A stretch of DNA of 64,000 nt from Mariprofundus sp. EBB-1 (GTDB lineage Bacteria > Pseudomonadota > Zetaproteobacteria > Mariprofundales > Mariprofundaceae): the NCBI RefSeq assembly GCF_003665155.1, contig NZ_RCFQ01000002.1:1-64000 (forward strand), read 5' to 3'. This document shows, one piece after another, positions 1 through 9,078 of this stretch. The number at the start of each line of letters is the position of its first letter. Position 1 is the stretch's first letter. Under the pieces are notes generated by a model. The model worked only from the letters and a program-made list of their open reading frames with translations. It made no database searches and was not told the DNA's origin. A program made the position numbers and the translations under genes.

Positions 1-170
1 CTACCCAGCTCAGGGGCTTTTTTTTTGTTTCATCGCATATTAGGGCAAGCATCAACGTTTGCTTAAAGCAGCAATTCTCTGATTGCCGTGATAAATGTTT
101 TAGATACAAGTCTAACGGAAAAGACCCGCGTGATATTAAGTAATACCTTTTTTAGAGCACAGGCCTAGCG

Positions 171-207
171 CAAAAAGGCGAAGTGACATTAAGTCACTTC
201 GCCTTTT
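171..207 (-). terminator. Rho-independent terminator of tRNA-Leu
   Basis: A perfect 15-base-pair stem (173-187 with 193-207, five-base loop) lies just downstream of the minus-strand tRNA and is followed on that strand by a run of T. It is a textbook intrinsic terminator for the tRNA transcript. Confidence 0.85.
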
Positions 208-212
208 ATTGC

Positions 213-299
213 TGGTACCGAGAGCCGGAGTCGAACCGGCACGGCCGTAAAGCCATTGGATTTTGAATCCAACGTGTCTACCAGTTTCACCATCCCGGC
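213..299 (-). tRNA. tRNA-Leu (anticodon CAA)
   Basis: Read on the minus strand, the segment folds as a class II tRNA. It has a seven-pair acceptor stem with one G-U pair, a D arm, a five-pair anticodon stem closing the loop TTCAAAA (anticodon CAA), a long variable arm, a T arm with GGTTCGA, and an encoded CCA end at 213-215. CAA reads the leucine codon TTG. A strong terminator follows, so it is probably a single-gene transcript. No duplicated tRNA end, integrase or other sign of an integrated element is visible nearby. Confidence 0.95.
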
Positions 300-814
300 A
301 GATTAGTGTGTTTAGCTATTAGTCTGCGACAACACCATTAAGACAGACTTCAGTCTTAGAAACACGTTCAGTTTTTAAGACGGCGCGAATCATGTCATTA
401 TCAGAGAAGCTGTCAATAGAGTATGTAGTCGCCGGAGTAGGGTAATGACATATTAAATATCCTCTGTTTTATACATGTATTCAGCATTTTTTACCGCAGA
501 GTACGCAAAGTTGCGCAGAGAAAGTCAAAAGTATTGTATTACAGGGCTCAATATGAATGTAGTGGAGCAAAAAGAACAATCATTGAACCATGATAAATCA
601 CCATACCAATGAGAGAGCAGCAAAATCATTGTTTATTGTTTGTTTCTACTTTGCGTCACTCTGCGTCCTCGGCGGTGAATGTTTTTTAAGGTTTTAATGC
701 GATTGCCCTAGTAGTTGGAGTTCTCCTGCTGTTTCCCATTCAGATAGTCTATCTTGCAATCCGGCATAAACAGGCAAGGATATGAACTTATATTTGGTAG
801 GGGAAAGAGAGATC
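300..814. other. Intergenic stretch before ubiH
   Basis: There is no intact gene here. It contains a possible decayed minus-strand small reading frame (319-451) and inverted-repeat element A (493-676, listed separately). The remainder, including the probable promoter region of the following flavin hydroxylase genes, shows no clear motif to me. Confidence 0.6.
493..676. repeat. Inverted-repeat element, copy A
   Basis: Two roughly 40-base ends in inverted orientation (493-530 and 640-676) enclose about 110 bases of unrelated sequence. Each end begins ACCGC and continues as closely spaced CGCARAG-like units, then AAGTCAAA or a variant. The left end matches the right end of copy B in 31 of its first 33 bases once reversed, so copy B lies in the opposite orientation. 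The outward flanks are also similar (CATTTT or CATTC before ACCGC). No open frame is credible inside. Confidence 0.85.
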
Positions 815-2080
815 ATGGGGCTTGCAAAACATATAGATTTTGACGTTGTCATCGTTGGTGGCGGTGCCATTGGTGCTGTGCTGGCGCTGGAACTGGATCG
901 ATTGAATTATAGTGTGGCTATCGTTGAACTGCGCGAACCTCTTTTTTCATCGACCAACCCTGAGCGCGTGGTGGCATTGAATGATGGTTCACGTTGTTAT
1001 CTGGAAGCTTTGGGTTTGTGGAAAGAGATTGAAGCGTTTGGTTTGGGTGATATCCGTCATATTGTTGTCACTGAACCGGGCAATCGTGGACGTTTTGATT
1101 TGCATGCAGATGATCTACAGAGCGCTGATAATGAACATGCCTTGGGTCATGTTGTGGAGATGGGGCATCTGCTTGAACCGATGTATCGGGCTTTGCAGGA
1201 CTCATCGGTTGAACTGATTGCACCGGCTTGCATTGAAGCCTTTGAAGTACAACAGGATCAGGTCTCGATTCAAATACGCCGTGACGATGAACTATCCACA
1301 ATTACAGCAGCTTTGCTGGTCGGTGCTGATGGTACTTATAGCCAGATACGTGCTATGGCGGGCATTGGTGTGTTTGGTTGGGATTATAATCGTTTTGGAC
1401 TGGTGGCATCGGTGACTACAGAGCTTGGCCATCAGGAGACAGCACATGAGTGTTTCAGGTCATCGGGGCCGCTGGCTTTTTTGCCGTTGGCTGATGGTCG
1501 TTTCTCTATTGTCTGGGCTGCCACACCGGCTGAAGCAACACAGCTGTTGGCGATGGATGATGAGTCCTTTATCTATGCCCTGCAAAAAGCCGCCGGGGCA
1601 TCTACGATGTCGAAACTCGGTGCGGTTACCGGGATATCAAAACGCGCCAGCTTCCCGCTTGAATTGACTATCGCCAAATCATTCGCCCAGTCTCGACTGG
1701 CCTTGCTTGGAAATGCTGCCCATACCATCCATCCGGTAGCAGGGCAGGGTATGAATCTGGGCTTTCGTGATGTAGAGACGTTGATTGAAGTGCTTGCTCG
1801 CGCCAAAGCACAGCAAGGGGATGCATCCGTTGATCCAGGCCAATCGATTCTGATGCAGGCCTATGCAGAGAAGCGACGTGGTGATGTGATGGCTGTGGCG
1901 GGATTTACCGAGTCGATGTCACATATCTTTGGCAGTAGTGTGCCCGGCATGAAATGGTTGCGCGGCATGGGGTTGGATAATCTTTCCAGCGTGCCAGCTC
2001 TGGCTGATCTGTTGTTGCAACAGGCTTCGGGTCTTGCCCAATTTAAACAGTTTAAACGCCCGGAGGTTCCTCATGCGTGA
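815..2080 (+). CDS. UbiH/COQ6-family FAD-dependent hydroxylase
   Basis: Flavoprotein monooxygenase of the UbiH/UbiF/VisC/COQ6 family, which hydroxylates the aromatic ring of ubiquinone precursors. A dinucleotide-binding motif (VIVGGGAIGA) stands near residue 12. The conserved second FAD motif near residue 300 reads GNAAHTIHPVAGQGMNLG, where the Asn in place of the usual Asp also occurs in UbiH. I chose ATG 815 because GGGGAAAGAGAG precedes it at good spacing; an ATG at 782 would add 11 residues but sits too close to its own purine tract. The 3' end overlaps the next hydroxylase gene by 8 bases, so the two are translationally coupled. Which ring position each enzyme modifies cannot be told from sequence alone. 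Confidence 0.88.
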   Translation: MGLAKHIDFDVVIVGGGAIGAVLALELDRLNYSVAIVELREPLFSSTNPERVVALNDGSRCYLEALGLWKEIEAFGLGDIRHIVVTEPGNRGRFDLHADDLQSADNEHALGHVVEMGHLLEPMYRALQDSSVELIAPACIEAFEVQQDQVSIQIRRDDELSTITAALLVGADGTYSQIRAMAGIGVFGWDYNRFGLVASVTTELGHQETAHECFRSSGPLAFLPLADGRFSIVWAATPAEATQLLAMDDESFIYALQKAAGASTMSKLGAVTGISKRASFPLELTIAKSFAQSRLALLGNAAHTIHPVAGQGMNLGFRDVETLIEVLARAKAQQGDASVDPGQSILMQAYAEKRRGDVMAVAGFTESMSHIFGSSVPGMKWLRGMGLDNLSSVPALADLLLQQASGLAQFKQFKRPEVPHA

Positions 2081-3305
2081 TCATGCTGATGTAGTGATTG
2101 TTGGTGGTGGCATGGTCGGTTTGGCGCTGGCTTGTGCTTTAAGGCATACCGGTTTGCGTATTGTGATTGTCGAGCGTGGTGAGCCGCCAGTGCGTCTCTC
2201 CCTCGGTAGAGATTGCCGTGTGTCAGCCATTGTGATGGGCAATGTACGCATTCTTGAAGGTTTGGGTGTGTGGAAGCATCTCAAAGATGATGCAGGGCCT
2301 ATGCGCAGCATGAAGATTTGGGATAATCAGGAGCAGGGTGGTATCCGCTTTGATGCATCCGAGATTGAAGAAGATGCACTAGGTTATCTGATTGAGAACT
2401 CCTGCACGCAGCGGGCTATGCATAAAACATTGCTGGATAGTGATGATGTGGAATTCTATTCGCCGGCTGAAATCACAGCCATCGATTGGCAGCCGGGTGA
2501 TTGGTCGCAAGAAGATTGTTCGAAGAATCCGGCCAGGGTAAGGCTTGCTGATGGGCGGGTGATTACAACACCATTGATTGTAGGGGCTGATGGCGGTCGC
2601 TCATGGGTACGTGAGCAGGCTAATATCGGTGTCTGGCAGCGTGATTATGCGCAGAAAGGTGTGGTGGTGAACGTGCGTGCTGAACATCCGCACCGTGGTA
2701 TCGCTTTTCAACGTTTTTTGCCAACCGGCCCATTAGCCGTATTACCGTTGAGTGATAATGTATGCTCCATTGTCTGGAGTGCAGAAAATGCCGAGGCGGA
2801 TCGTCTGTTGGCGATGTCCGATGAAGAGTTCCTGGATGCATTGAATCTCACCTTTGGTCCTGTGCTTGGTCGTATTACAGAAGCCGGTGATCGGGCTGCT
2901 TTCCCGTTAAAAGGGCAGTTGGCCAAACATATGGTGCGTGAACGCGTGGCACTGGTTGGCGATGCTGCGCATTGTATCCATCCTCTGGCTGGTCTGGGCG
3001 TGAATTTAGGCTTGCGCGATGCCATGGTGTTGGCGCAGGAAATCGCTGATGCCAAACGCTTTGAAGAAGATTGGGGCGAGTTGGCGGTTTTAGATCGTTA
3101 TATGAAACAGCGTATGCCTGATGTGTTATCGGTCATGGGTTCTATGGAAGGACTGCATCGGGTGTTCACGACAAACATTCCGGGCCTGAAAGAAGCGCGT
3201 GGGTTGGGCATGCGTATGGTTGGTAATGCCGGAGCGATTAAACATCTACTCATGCGTAATTCGACAGGCTTGTCTTTACCCGTTCCAAAACAAATTCGCA
3301 CGTAA
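2073..3305 (+). CDS. Second UbiH/UbiF-family FAD-dependent hydroxylase
   Basis: A paralogue of the preceding gene, about 410 residues. It has an N-terminal FAD motif (VIVGGGMVGLAL), a DGGRS-type motif near residue 180, and GDAAHCIHPLAGLGVNLG near residue 300. The Asp form of this motif is more like UbiF/UbiI than UbiH, suggesting the pair covers different hydroxylations in ubiquinone synthesis. ATG 2073 is preceded by GGAGG with ideal spacing and lies inside the last codons of the upstream gene. Ubiquinone synthesis is inferred from family; other aromatic hydroxylations cannot be excluded. Confidence 0.86.
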   Translation: MRDHADVVIVGGGMVGLALACALRHTGLRIVIVERGEPPVRLSLGRDCRVSAIVMGNVRILEGLGVWKHLKDDAGPMRSMKIWDNQEQGGIRFDASEIEEDALGYLIENSCTQRAMHKTLLDSDDVEFYSPAEITAIDWQPGDWSQEDCSKNPARVRLADGRVITTPLIVGADGGRSWVREQANIGVWQRDYAQKGVVVNVRAEHPHRGIAFQRFLPTGPLAVLPLSDNVCSIVWSAENAEADRLLAMSDEEFLDALNLTFGPVLGRITEAGDRAAFPLKGQLAKHMVRERVALVGDAAHCIHPLAGLGVNLGLRDAMVLAQEIADAKRFEEDWGELAVLDRYMKQRMPDVLSVMGSMEGLHRVFTTNIPGLKEARGLGMRMVGNAGAIKHLLMRNSTGLSLPVPKQIRT

Positions 3306-3330
3306 CTATTCTTATTAATAAAAACATTTT

Positions 3331-3499
3331 ACCGCTGAGGACGCAGAGTTACGCAGGGTAAAAGCGAAGCAGGGAGAGAGATTAAGTGCTCAATCAGTAT
3401 TACCCATATCCACAAATGCTGCGCCCGATAGCTGTCTACATGACCTGCCAGTTTAATCTGCATCTGACTTCCTCTGCGCAACCTTGCGTACTCTGCGGT
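3331..3499. repeat. Inverted-repeat element, copy B
   Basis: This is the same family as copy A but in reverse orientation. The left end (3331-3365) matches the reversed right end of A, and the right end (3465-3499) matches the left end of A almost exactly. It fills most of the gap between the second hydroxylase and the TSUP gene, ending about 20 bases before the latter's start codon. The interior of about 100 bases has no gene. Confidence 0.85.
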
Positions 3500-3520
3500 A
3501 GATGCCTTTGAATTTACAAT

Positions 3521-4270
3521 ATGGATGATTTGCAAAACTGGCAATATATTGCTGCTGCACTGATTTTTGTCTGGACCGGTTTTGTGCGTTCAGGTTTGGG
3601 TTTTGGTGGAGCAGCTCTTGGTTTGCCGCTGTTGCTGCTGGTGGTTGATGATGCACTGGTCTGGCTGCCGTTGATTGGTATTCACCTGCTCTTCTTTTCA
3701 TCGATCACTGTCAGTTCCCGCATGCAGCATATTGATTGGGCCTACCTCAAAAAAGCACTCGCTATCATGATCATTCCCATGCTGGTTGGGGTGTTCGGGC
3801 TGCTAACGCTGCCTTCTGAGTGGGTGGTGGTGTTTGTCTATCTCACCACGCTGTTTTATGCCTGCTGTTATCTGTTTAAGTTTCAGATCCGCAGTAATAA
3901 TCGTTGGGCTGATCATGTGCTGCTGATGAGTGGCGCCTATGCTGCCGGTGTGTCGCTCATTGGCGCGCCGCTGATTGTGGCGGTGTTCACCCATCACGTG
4001 GTCAAAGAGATGTTGCGCAACACCTTGTTTGTGCTGTGGTTTATACTGGTGGTGATCAAACTTTCCGTATTGTGGTCGGTGGATGTGAATTTCTGGTGGT
4101 GGCATCACCTGTGGTTGTTACCATGCGCCGCTATTGGCCATGTAGTTGGTTTGAAGTTGCATGATCACCTGATGGCAGGTGACGCGACCAGGTTTAAACA
4201 GGTGATAGGCGCTGTGCTGGTACTGATATGTATGGTTGGTCTGTCGGCTCAGTTTGAAAATGTGCTTTAA
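3521..4270 (+). CDS. TSUP (TauE/SafE) family membrane transporter
   Basis: A 249-residue, strongly hydrophobic protein with about seven to eight membrane segments. It has the TSUP signature near the first segment (GFVRSGLGFGGAALGLPLL), a repeat of the same type around residue 145 (YAAGVSLIGAPL), and the usual length of the family. Members move sulfite, sulfonates or other small anions across the inner membrane; the substrate here is unknown. No strong ribosome-binding site precedes ATG 3521, and the gene starts just after an inverted-repeat element, so its promoter may lie in or before that element. Confidence 0.82.
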   Translation: MDDLQNWQYIAAALIFVWTGFVRSGLGFGGAALGLPLLLLVVDDALVWLPLIGIHLLFFSSITVSSRMQHIDWAYLKKALAIMIIPMLVGVFGLLTLPSEWVVVFVYLTTLFYACCYLFKFQIRSNNRWADHVLLMSGAYAAGVSLIGAPLIVAVFTHHVVKEMLRNTLFVLWFILVVIKLSVLWSVDVNFWWWHHLWLLPCAAIGHVVGLKLHDHLMAGDATRFKQVIGAVLVLICMVGLSAQFENVL

Positions 4271-4291
4271 GTGACAGTAAAGAGGTGTTGA

Positions 4292-4567
4292 GTGAGTTTA
4301 GGAAATATTGATGGCTGGCAATTGATGGGCACGGTGGCGGCGCTGTCATTTACGGTAGGTTTTGTGGATCAGCTTCGTATTACCTATAAAACTAAGAATG
4401 TGGATGGCTTGTCATTCTTGCAATGGGCCGTGTTTGCCTCTGCATCGAGTATGTTTACAGCCTATTATGTGCATCTGGATCAGTGGATGATGGTGGCCGT
4501 GTCTGTTTTTGGTACGTGCTGCTGTCTAGCTATTCTGGCCATGATGATGCGTTTTAGGAGCACATAA
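4292..4567 (+). CDS. SemiSWEET/PQ-loop family small membrane protein
   Basis: A 91-residue protein with three predicted membrane helices. The motif VDQLRITYKTKNVDGLSFLQW is spread over residues 25-45 and corresponds to the PQ-loop of SemiSWEET sugar transporters, with DQ instead of PQ. SemiSWEETs act as dimers of three-helix bundles, so a single short gene is expected. The start is GTG 4292 after AGAGGTG. The next gene begins in this gene's stop codon (TAATG), so the two are co-translated. The substrate is not predictable. Confidence 0.75.
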   Translation: MSLGNIDGWQLMGTVAALSFTVGFVDQLRITYKTKNVDGLSFLQWAVFASASSMFTAYYVHLDQWMMVAVSVFGTCCCLAILAMMMRFRST

Positions 4568-4845
4568 TGCGCAGTGCGATGGCCAAACATATTCTGGTCA
4601 AAACCAGGCAGGAAGCTGAAGAACTGAAACAGCGCCTAGCCAAGGGTGAAGACTTTGCCAAGCTGGCAAAAAAATACTCTCTATGCCCCTCAAAAAAGCG
4701 CGAAGGTGATTTGGGTGAGATCTATCCGGGGCAATTGGTGAAGTCTGTTGAACAGGTCATCTTCAATAAACCGCTTTCGAAAGTGCACGGCCCGGTGAAA
4801 AGTAAATTCGGCTTTCATCTGATTGTGGTCTATTTTAGAAATTAA
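4567..4845 (+). CDS. ppiC: Parvulin-type peptidyl-prolyl cis-trans isomerase
   Basis: A 92-residue single-domain parvulin, close to the length of E. coli PpiC, with no signal peptide, so cytoplasmic. Family landmarks are AKHILVKTRQEAEEL at the N-terminus, DFAKLAKKYSLCPS in the middle with the conserved Cys-Pro-Ser, DLGEIYPGQLV, and the C-terminal strand KSKFGFHLIVV carrying the conserved FG.H. It catalyses proline isomerisation during protein folding. The start ATG 4567 overlaps the previous stop by one base and follows AGGAG by six bases. Confidence 0.9.
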   Translation: MRSAMAKHILVKTRQEAEELKQRLAKGEDFAKLAKKYSLCPSKKREGDLGEIYPGQLVKSVEQVIFNKPLSKVHGPVKSKFGFHLIVVYFRN

Positions 4846-4947
4846 GTACGAGCCTTTATATCGTTCAGAAAAGACTGCACGATCGGCAGCCTGCTAGCGG
4901 GGGAGGGAGACCTTTCTATTCTTTCCGTTGAAATAGGGCTAAATAAT

Positions 4948-4980
4948 CACTCCTTTGGGGTGGTGTTTTTTCTGTTTTTT
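4948..4980 (+). terminator. Probable terminator before mutL
   Basis: A short stem (CACTCC with GGGGTG, three-base loop, one G-T pair) is followed by a T-rich tract to 4980. It would end the TSUP-ppiC transcript. The stem is short, so strength is uncertain. Confidence 0.55.
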
Positions 4981-5036
4981 ACTCAGGTTTCAGGAGTGTT
5001 TGAAAAGAGAGGTTTGATATCAGTGATCAAGACACT

Positions 5037-6887
5037 ATGAGTAATTCCGTGGTTCATATTCTGTCGCCTCAGGTGGCCAATCAGATTGCTGCCGGTGAGG
5101 TGGTTGAGCGGCCTGCATCGGCGGTCAAAGAGCTGATGGAAAATGCACTTGATGCTGGCGCCACCAAGGTGGTTGTGCGCATTACTGGGGCCGGAAAAAA
5201 ATCGATAGTGATTGAAGATAATGGTTGTGGCATGTCGGCGCACGATGCTGAACTCTCCTTGCAGCGCCATGCCACCAGTAAAATTGCGTCTTCAGATGAT
5301 CTGCATCGCATCGCCAGTCATGGTTTTCGTGGTGAGGCGCTGCCATCCATCGCTTCCGTTTCACGCTTTCGCATGCAGACCGCTTTAGCTGGTAGCAGCG
5401 AGGGCATTGAAGTGCGTGTGGATGGAGGAGCTGAGACCGAAACGCGTCCTGCCCCACCGCGCCATGGCACCCGTATTGAGGTGCTGGATCTGTTTTTGAA
5501 TACTCCGGCACGTCTGAATTTTATGCGTACAGATAAAACCGAAGAAGCCGCGATTGCCGAATCCTTTCGCGCTTTGGCGTTGGCCAACCCTGGTGTAGCA
5601 ATGCAGTTGGAGATTGAAGGGCGTAGTCGTTTTAATTTTACCAGTCAGGATGAGCGATCCCGTATCATAGCAATTCTGGGTGATGCATTTGCTGAGAATA
5701 GTATGGAGCTAAGCATTGAGCATGAAGGTATGCTGGTTTCTGGCCATTTGGGATTGCCTACATTCCATCATCGTGATTCCACCAAAATGATGTTTCTGGT
5801 CAATGGCAGGGTTATCCGTGATAAACAGTTGATTGCAGCTATGCGAGCGGGCTATCGCGATGTGATGTTTCATGATCGATACCCTGTAGGGCTTATTCGC
5901 ATTGAAATAGATCCGGCCGATGTGGATGTGAATGTTCATCCGGCCAAACGTGAAGTACGTTTCAAATCACCACAGACGGTGCGTGCAGGCGTTGTATCCT
6001 GTATCCGTGCAGCCATTGAACGCATGGGGCAATCGGTAGCATCTACAACGACTGATCAGGCCATGCATGCCATGCAGCAATCGGGCTCTTCAGACTATCA
6101 GCGCCAGGCGGGTACTTCTTCTGGCGCATTTGCTAATGCTTCCATGCCGAATTTCTCATCCGGTGATTTCAGGGTTCCTGTGCGCCAGCCGGCCTCTTCT
6201 GCTGCAGGTATGCCAGTAGATCTCCAGCGTATTCTGTTTGCCAGCGGTTCAGCGCATGAACCGGAAGGCTGTTATCAGGTAGATGGGGGGCTGGATTTAG
6301 GACATGCCCTGGCTCAAATTCATCGCTGTTATATTCTGGCCCAGACTTCATCCGGTGTTATTCTGGTCGATCAACATGCAGCCCATGAGCGCATGACCTA
6401 TGAAAAACTGAAAAAGCAGTTGGCGGGTGCGCGTATTGCTACGCAGATGTTGCTTGAGCCGGTAAGTCTTTCTTTGGCTGCTGAATCAGCAGCCTGGCTG
6501 CATGATCATGATGATGCCTTGGTGTCATTCGGTGTTGAGATTGATGTGACCGGCGAGGAGTCCTGTTGCATTCGTTCTGTGCCAGCCATGCTTTCGACAG
6601 AACCTGTGGCTGAGTTGGTGGCGGAATTGATTGAGGCCTGTCGTCTGCTTGGAGCAGAATCAGAAGCCGGATCCAGTGGACAGGCGCGCGTACTGGAGCG
6701 TTGGCTGGGCAATCGGGCTTGCAAAGGGTCGATCAAGTCAGGACGTTTATTGTCACATGAAGAGCAGGAAGCGTTGTTAAGAAAGATGGAGCAGACGCCG
6801 AATATCGCACAGTGCAACCATGGTCGTCCGACTTATGTGTCACTATCGCTGAATGATCTTGATCGTCTGTTCGGGCGAAAAGAGTGA
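5037..6887 (+). CDS. mutL: DNA mismatch repair protein MutL
   Basis: A 616-residue MutL. The GHKL ATPase domain has ELMENALDA at 32-40, EDNGCGM near 60-66 and GFRGEAL near 98-104. A variable linker spans about 330-400, and the C-terminal dimerisation domain follows. The latter contains DQHAAHERMTYE at about 444-455, which fits the endonuclease signature DQHA(X)2E(X)4E, plus the accompanying ACKGS and CNHGRPT motifs. This MutL is therefore expected to nick DNA itself, unlike the E. coli protein, which relies on MutH. The following antiporter, miaA and hflX genes lie in the same orientation; mutL-miaA-hflX is a common order in Proteobacteria. Confidence 0.97.
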   Translation: MSNSVVHILSPQVANQIAAGEVVERPASAVKELMENALDAGATKVVVRITGAGKKSIVIEDNGCGMSAHDAELSLQRHATSKIASSDDLHRIASHGFRGEALPSIASVSRFRMQTALAGSSEGIEVRVDGGAETETRPAPPRHGTRIEVLDLFLNTPARLNFMRTDKTEEAAIAESFRALALANPGVAMQLEIEGRSRFNFTSQDERSRIIAILGDAFAENSMELSIEHEGMLVSGHLGLPTFHHRDSTKMMFLVNGRVIRDKQLIAAMRAGYRDVMFHDRYPVGLIRIEIDPADVDVNVHPAKREVRFKSPQTVRAGVVSCIRAAIERMGQSVASTTTDQAMHAMQQSGSSDYQRQAGTSSGAFANASMPNFSSGDFRVPVRQPASSAAGMPVDLQRILFASGSAHEPEGCYQVDGGLDLGHALAQIHRCYILAQTSSGVILVDQHAAHERMTYEKLKKQLAGARIATQMLLEPVSLSLAAESAAWLHDHDDALVSFGVEIDVTGEESCCIRSVPAMLSTEPVAELVAELIEACRLLGAESEAGSSGQARVLERWLGNRACKGSIKSGRLLSHEEQEALLRKMEQTPNIAQCNHGRPTYVSLSLNDLDRLFGRKE

Positions 6888-6934
6888 GAGGTTTGTTGGG
6901 TACAGAATACCGATTGTTAAGGATGGAGCACTAG

Positions 6935-8110
6935 ATGCATCTTGATCCGGTGATTCTGGTTATCACCATTGTACTGTTTTTCTCCATGTTGATGGCTTAT
7001 GTCGCCATGCGTGTGAAGTTACCTATTGTGGTAGCCTATATTCTTACCGGCGTGTTGCTCGGCCCATCCGGTTTTGCAGTGATTGAAGATCATGGTCTGG
7101 TGACCCGTATTGGTGAGATCGGTGTGATCATGCTGCTCTTTTTTGTTGGTCTGGAAGTGTCGATTCCGCGTTTGTTAGAAGGTTGGAAAATAGCATTTAT
7201 CGGTACCAATATTCAGATACTTGTGAGTGTAATCGCCTGCGTGGCATTGGCGATGCTGTTTGATATGAGTTGGCAGCAGGGGGTGTTGTACGGCTTTATT
7301 ATCAGTCTTTCCAGTACCGCCGTGGTGCTGAAAATATTGCAGGATTCCGGCGAAATCGAATTGCCGTTGGGGCAGAATGCACTTGGCGTGCTGCTGGTGC
7401 AGGACCTGGCAATTATTCCGATGATGGTGATTCTAGGCATGCTGGGAGGCGGTGAAGAGAGCACTGTCTCATCACTGGTGGTTCAGGTTGCCGGTGGTGT
7501 AACAGTGATTGGTTTTGTAATCTGGTTAATGCGTACAGGGCGTTTTCATATTCCCGATGCACTGCTTGGCAGTGATGAGCACCGCATGATGCTTGGTCTG
7601 TTGCTCTGTCTGGGTTCGGCCACATTGACTGGCTGGTTGGGGCTATCTCCTGCACTAGGAGCATTTCTCGCGGGTGTACTGCTCGCTTCATCGGATCAGT
7701 CTGAATGGGTGCATGATCATCTGGGACCGGTGCATATTATTTTCATGGCGATGTTCTTCCTCTCCATCGGTATGCTGGTAGATCTCGATTATTTGATTGC
7801 TCATGTTTGGGTTGTCGTTGTCGCCACGCTGTTGGTATTTCTATTTAATGCAGGCACTAATGTGTTCGTCATGCGTGCACTCGGTGAAGATTGGGAGTCG
7901 TCATTATTGACGGCTGGCCTGCTCAGTCAGATTGGAGAATTTTCATTCCTGCTGGCTGCGATTGGTTTGCATGTCGCGCTGATTGATGAGCCTCTGCATA
8001 GTTTGACGGTTCTGGTCATTGCACTGACCCTGATGCTCAGCCCAATATGGTTGATGTTGATCAAACGTTTCGCCCGTATGCGCGGTGTTGTGAGGGAGAG
8101 GGAGTCATGA
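6935..8110 (+). CDS. CPA2-type cation:proton antiporter, membrane domain only
   Basis: A 391-residue polytopic protein with about 11-12 membrane helices. It resembles the sodium/hydrogen exchanger domain of KefB/KefC/YbaL (LPIVVAYILTGVLLGPSG, LFFVGLEVS, GFIISLSSTAVVLKIL, LSPALGAFLAGVLLA). It stops after the membrane domain and lacks the nucleotide-binding TrkA-N/RCK domain of Kef channels, so gating by NAD or glutathione adducts is not expected. It probably exchanges K+ or Na+ for H+. It is inserted between mutL and miaA, and its stop overlaps the miaA start (ATGA). Confidence 0.85.
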   Translation: MHLDPVILVITIVLFFSMLMAYVAMRVKLPIVVAYILTGVLLGPSGFAVIEDHGLVTRIGEIGVIMLLFFVGLEVSIPRLLEGWKIAFIGTNIQILVSVIACVALAMLFDMSWQQGVLYGFIISLSSTAVVLKILQDSGEIELPLGQNALGVLLVQDLAIIPMMVILGMLGGGEESTVSSLVVQVAGGVTVIGFVIWLMRTGRFHIPDALLGSDEHRMMLGLLLCLGSATLTGWLGLSPALGAFLAGVLLASSDQSEWVHDHLGPVHIIFMAMFFLSIGMLVDLDYLIAHVWVVVVATLLVFLFNAGTNVFVMRALGEDWESSLLTAGLLSQIGEFSFLLAAIGLHVALIDEPLHSLTVLVIALTLMLSPIWLMLIKRFARMRGVVRERES

Positions 8111-9078
8111 GTGCAGCATTACAGGCTGTGGCGTTGATGGGCGCAACAGGCACGGGTAAATCTGCGCTGGCCATGCAAGTGGCGAAAGCTACGGGCATGA
8201 GTATTATCTGCTGTGATTCGATGCAGCTGTATAGCGGGCTGGATATCGGTACTGCCAAGCCGACAGTTGATGAACGAACACAGGTTGAACATTTTTTAGT
8301 CGATTGTTGTGAACTGCCTGATCTCTATTCGGCCGCACGCTGGGCCAATGAGGCACGCATCCATATCAGGGCGCAGAATGCGTTGGGTAAAGTCCCGATC
8401 ATTGTGGGTGGGACGGGACTCTATTTGAAGGCACTAACACAGGGCTTTGCAGATATTCCGGAAGAGAAACCTGAAGTCAGGGCACATCTGGAAGCGGTGC
8501 AGAACGCTTTAGGTACTGCTGAATTGTATCGTTTATTGCAGGCGTGCGATCCGGACATGGCATTGCGCTTAAAAGAGAACGATACGCAACGCATCATGCG
8601 GGCACTGTCTGTTTATGAGAGTTCCGGCAAAGCATTGAGTGTATGGCAAAAGCAGGCCGCCGATATTCCTGCCATTGATTGTCCTGTATTTGTGCTTGAT
8701 GTGGCCAGAGACGTGTTGCGTCAGCGTTTGGCGGATCGTTTTGACGTGATGATGAGCGATGGTTGGATGGAAGAGGTGAAATGGTTGGATGCGCTGCAAC
8801 TGCCTGATACACATCCTACGATGCGGGCAGTGGGTTATCGTCAATTGCTGGACCATCTGCATGGTGATTTGAGTGTGGATAAAGCGTTAACCGATGGCAT
8901 TACAGCGACCCGGCGTTATGCTAAACGACAGGTAACATGGTTTAATCACCAGGCGAAAGATGCAATCCATGGCGATGCGCAAGCAATTCAGACGTTCATC
9001 ATGGCTTGTATGCACAGGCAGATAGATAAGATTGGTCATATTGATCAAAGTGAACAAACAGGGGTAGAAGATGGCTGA
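8107..9078 (+). CDS. miaA: tRNA dimethylallyltransferase
   Basis: A 323-residue protein that adds a dimethylallyl group to N6 of A37 in tRNAs reading UNN codons. The P-loop GATGTGKS is at residues 11-18, followed by the family blocks CDSMQLYSGLDIGTAKP near residue 37, IIVGGTGLYLKAL near 98, and RRYAKRQVTWF near the C-terminus. The start ATG 8107 lies in an ATGA overlap with the antiporter gene, preceded by GGGAG. The 3' end overlaps hflX by 8 bases, so expression of the two is coupled. Confidence 0.97.
   Translation: MSAALQAVALMGATGTGKSALAMQVAKATGMSIICCDSMQLYSGLDIGTAKPTVDERTQVEHFLVDCCELPDLYSAARWANEARIHIRAQNALGKVPIIVGGTGLYLKALTQGFADIPEEKPEVRAHLEAVQNALGTAELYRLLQACDPDMALRLKENDTQRIMRALSVYESSGKALSVWQKQAADIPAIDCPVFVLDVARDVLRQRLADRFDVMMSDGWMEEVKWLDALQLPDTHPTMRAVGYRQLLDHLHGDLSVDKALTDGITATRRYAKRQVTWFNHQAKDAIHGDAQAIQTFIMACMHRQIDKIGHIDQSEQTGVEDG

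Noticed and set aside
213-299. tRNA-Leu as an integration site of a mobile element
   Set aside because: There is no integrase gene, no repeated tRNA 3' end and no foreign-looking gene block in the adjoining sequence.
493-676. CGCAGAG units as a CRISPR array
   Set aside because: The units are 9-10 bases apart, with no spacers of constant length and no cas genes. They form the inverted ends of an element instead.
2708-3055. Minus-strand frame of 115 residues inside the second hydroxylase gene
   Set aside because: It lies fully antisense to a well-conserved gene and has biased composition.
4846-4947. Possible structured small RNA between ppiC and mutL
   Set aside because: The stretch is purine-rich with some pairing potential, but it matches no RNA class I know (not 4.5S, 6S or tmRNA) and has no clear promoter.
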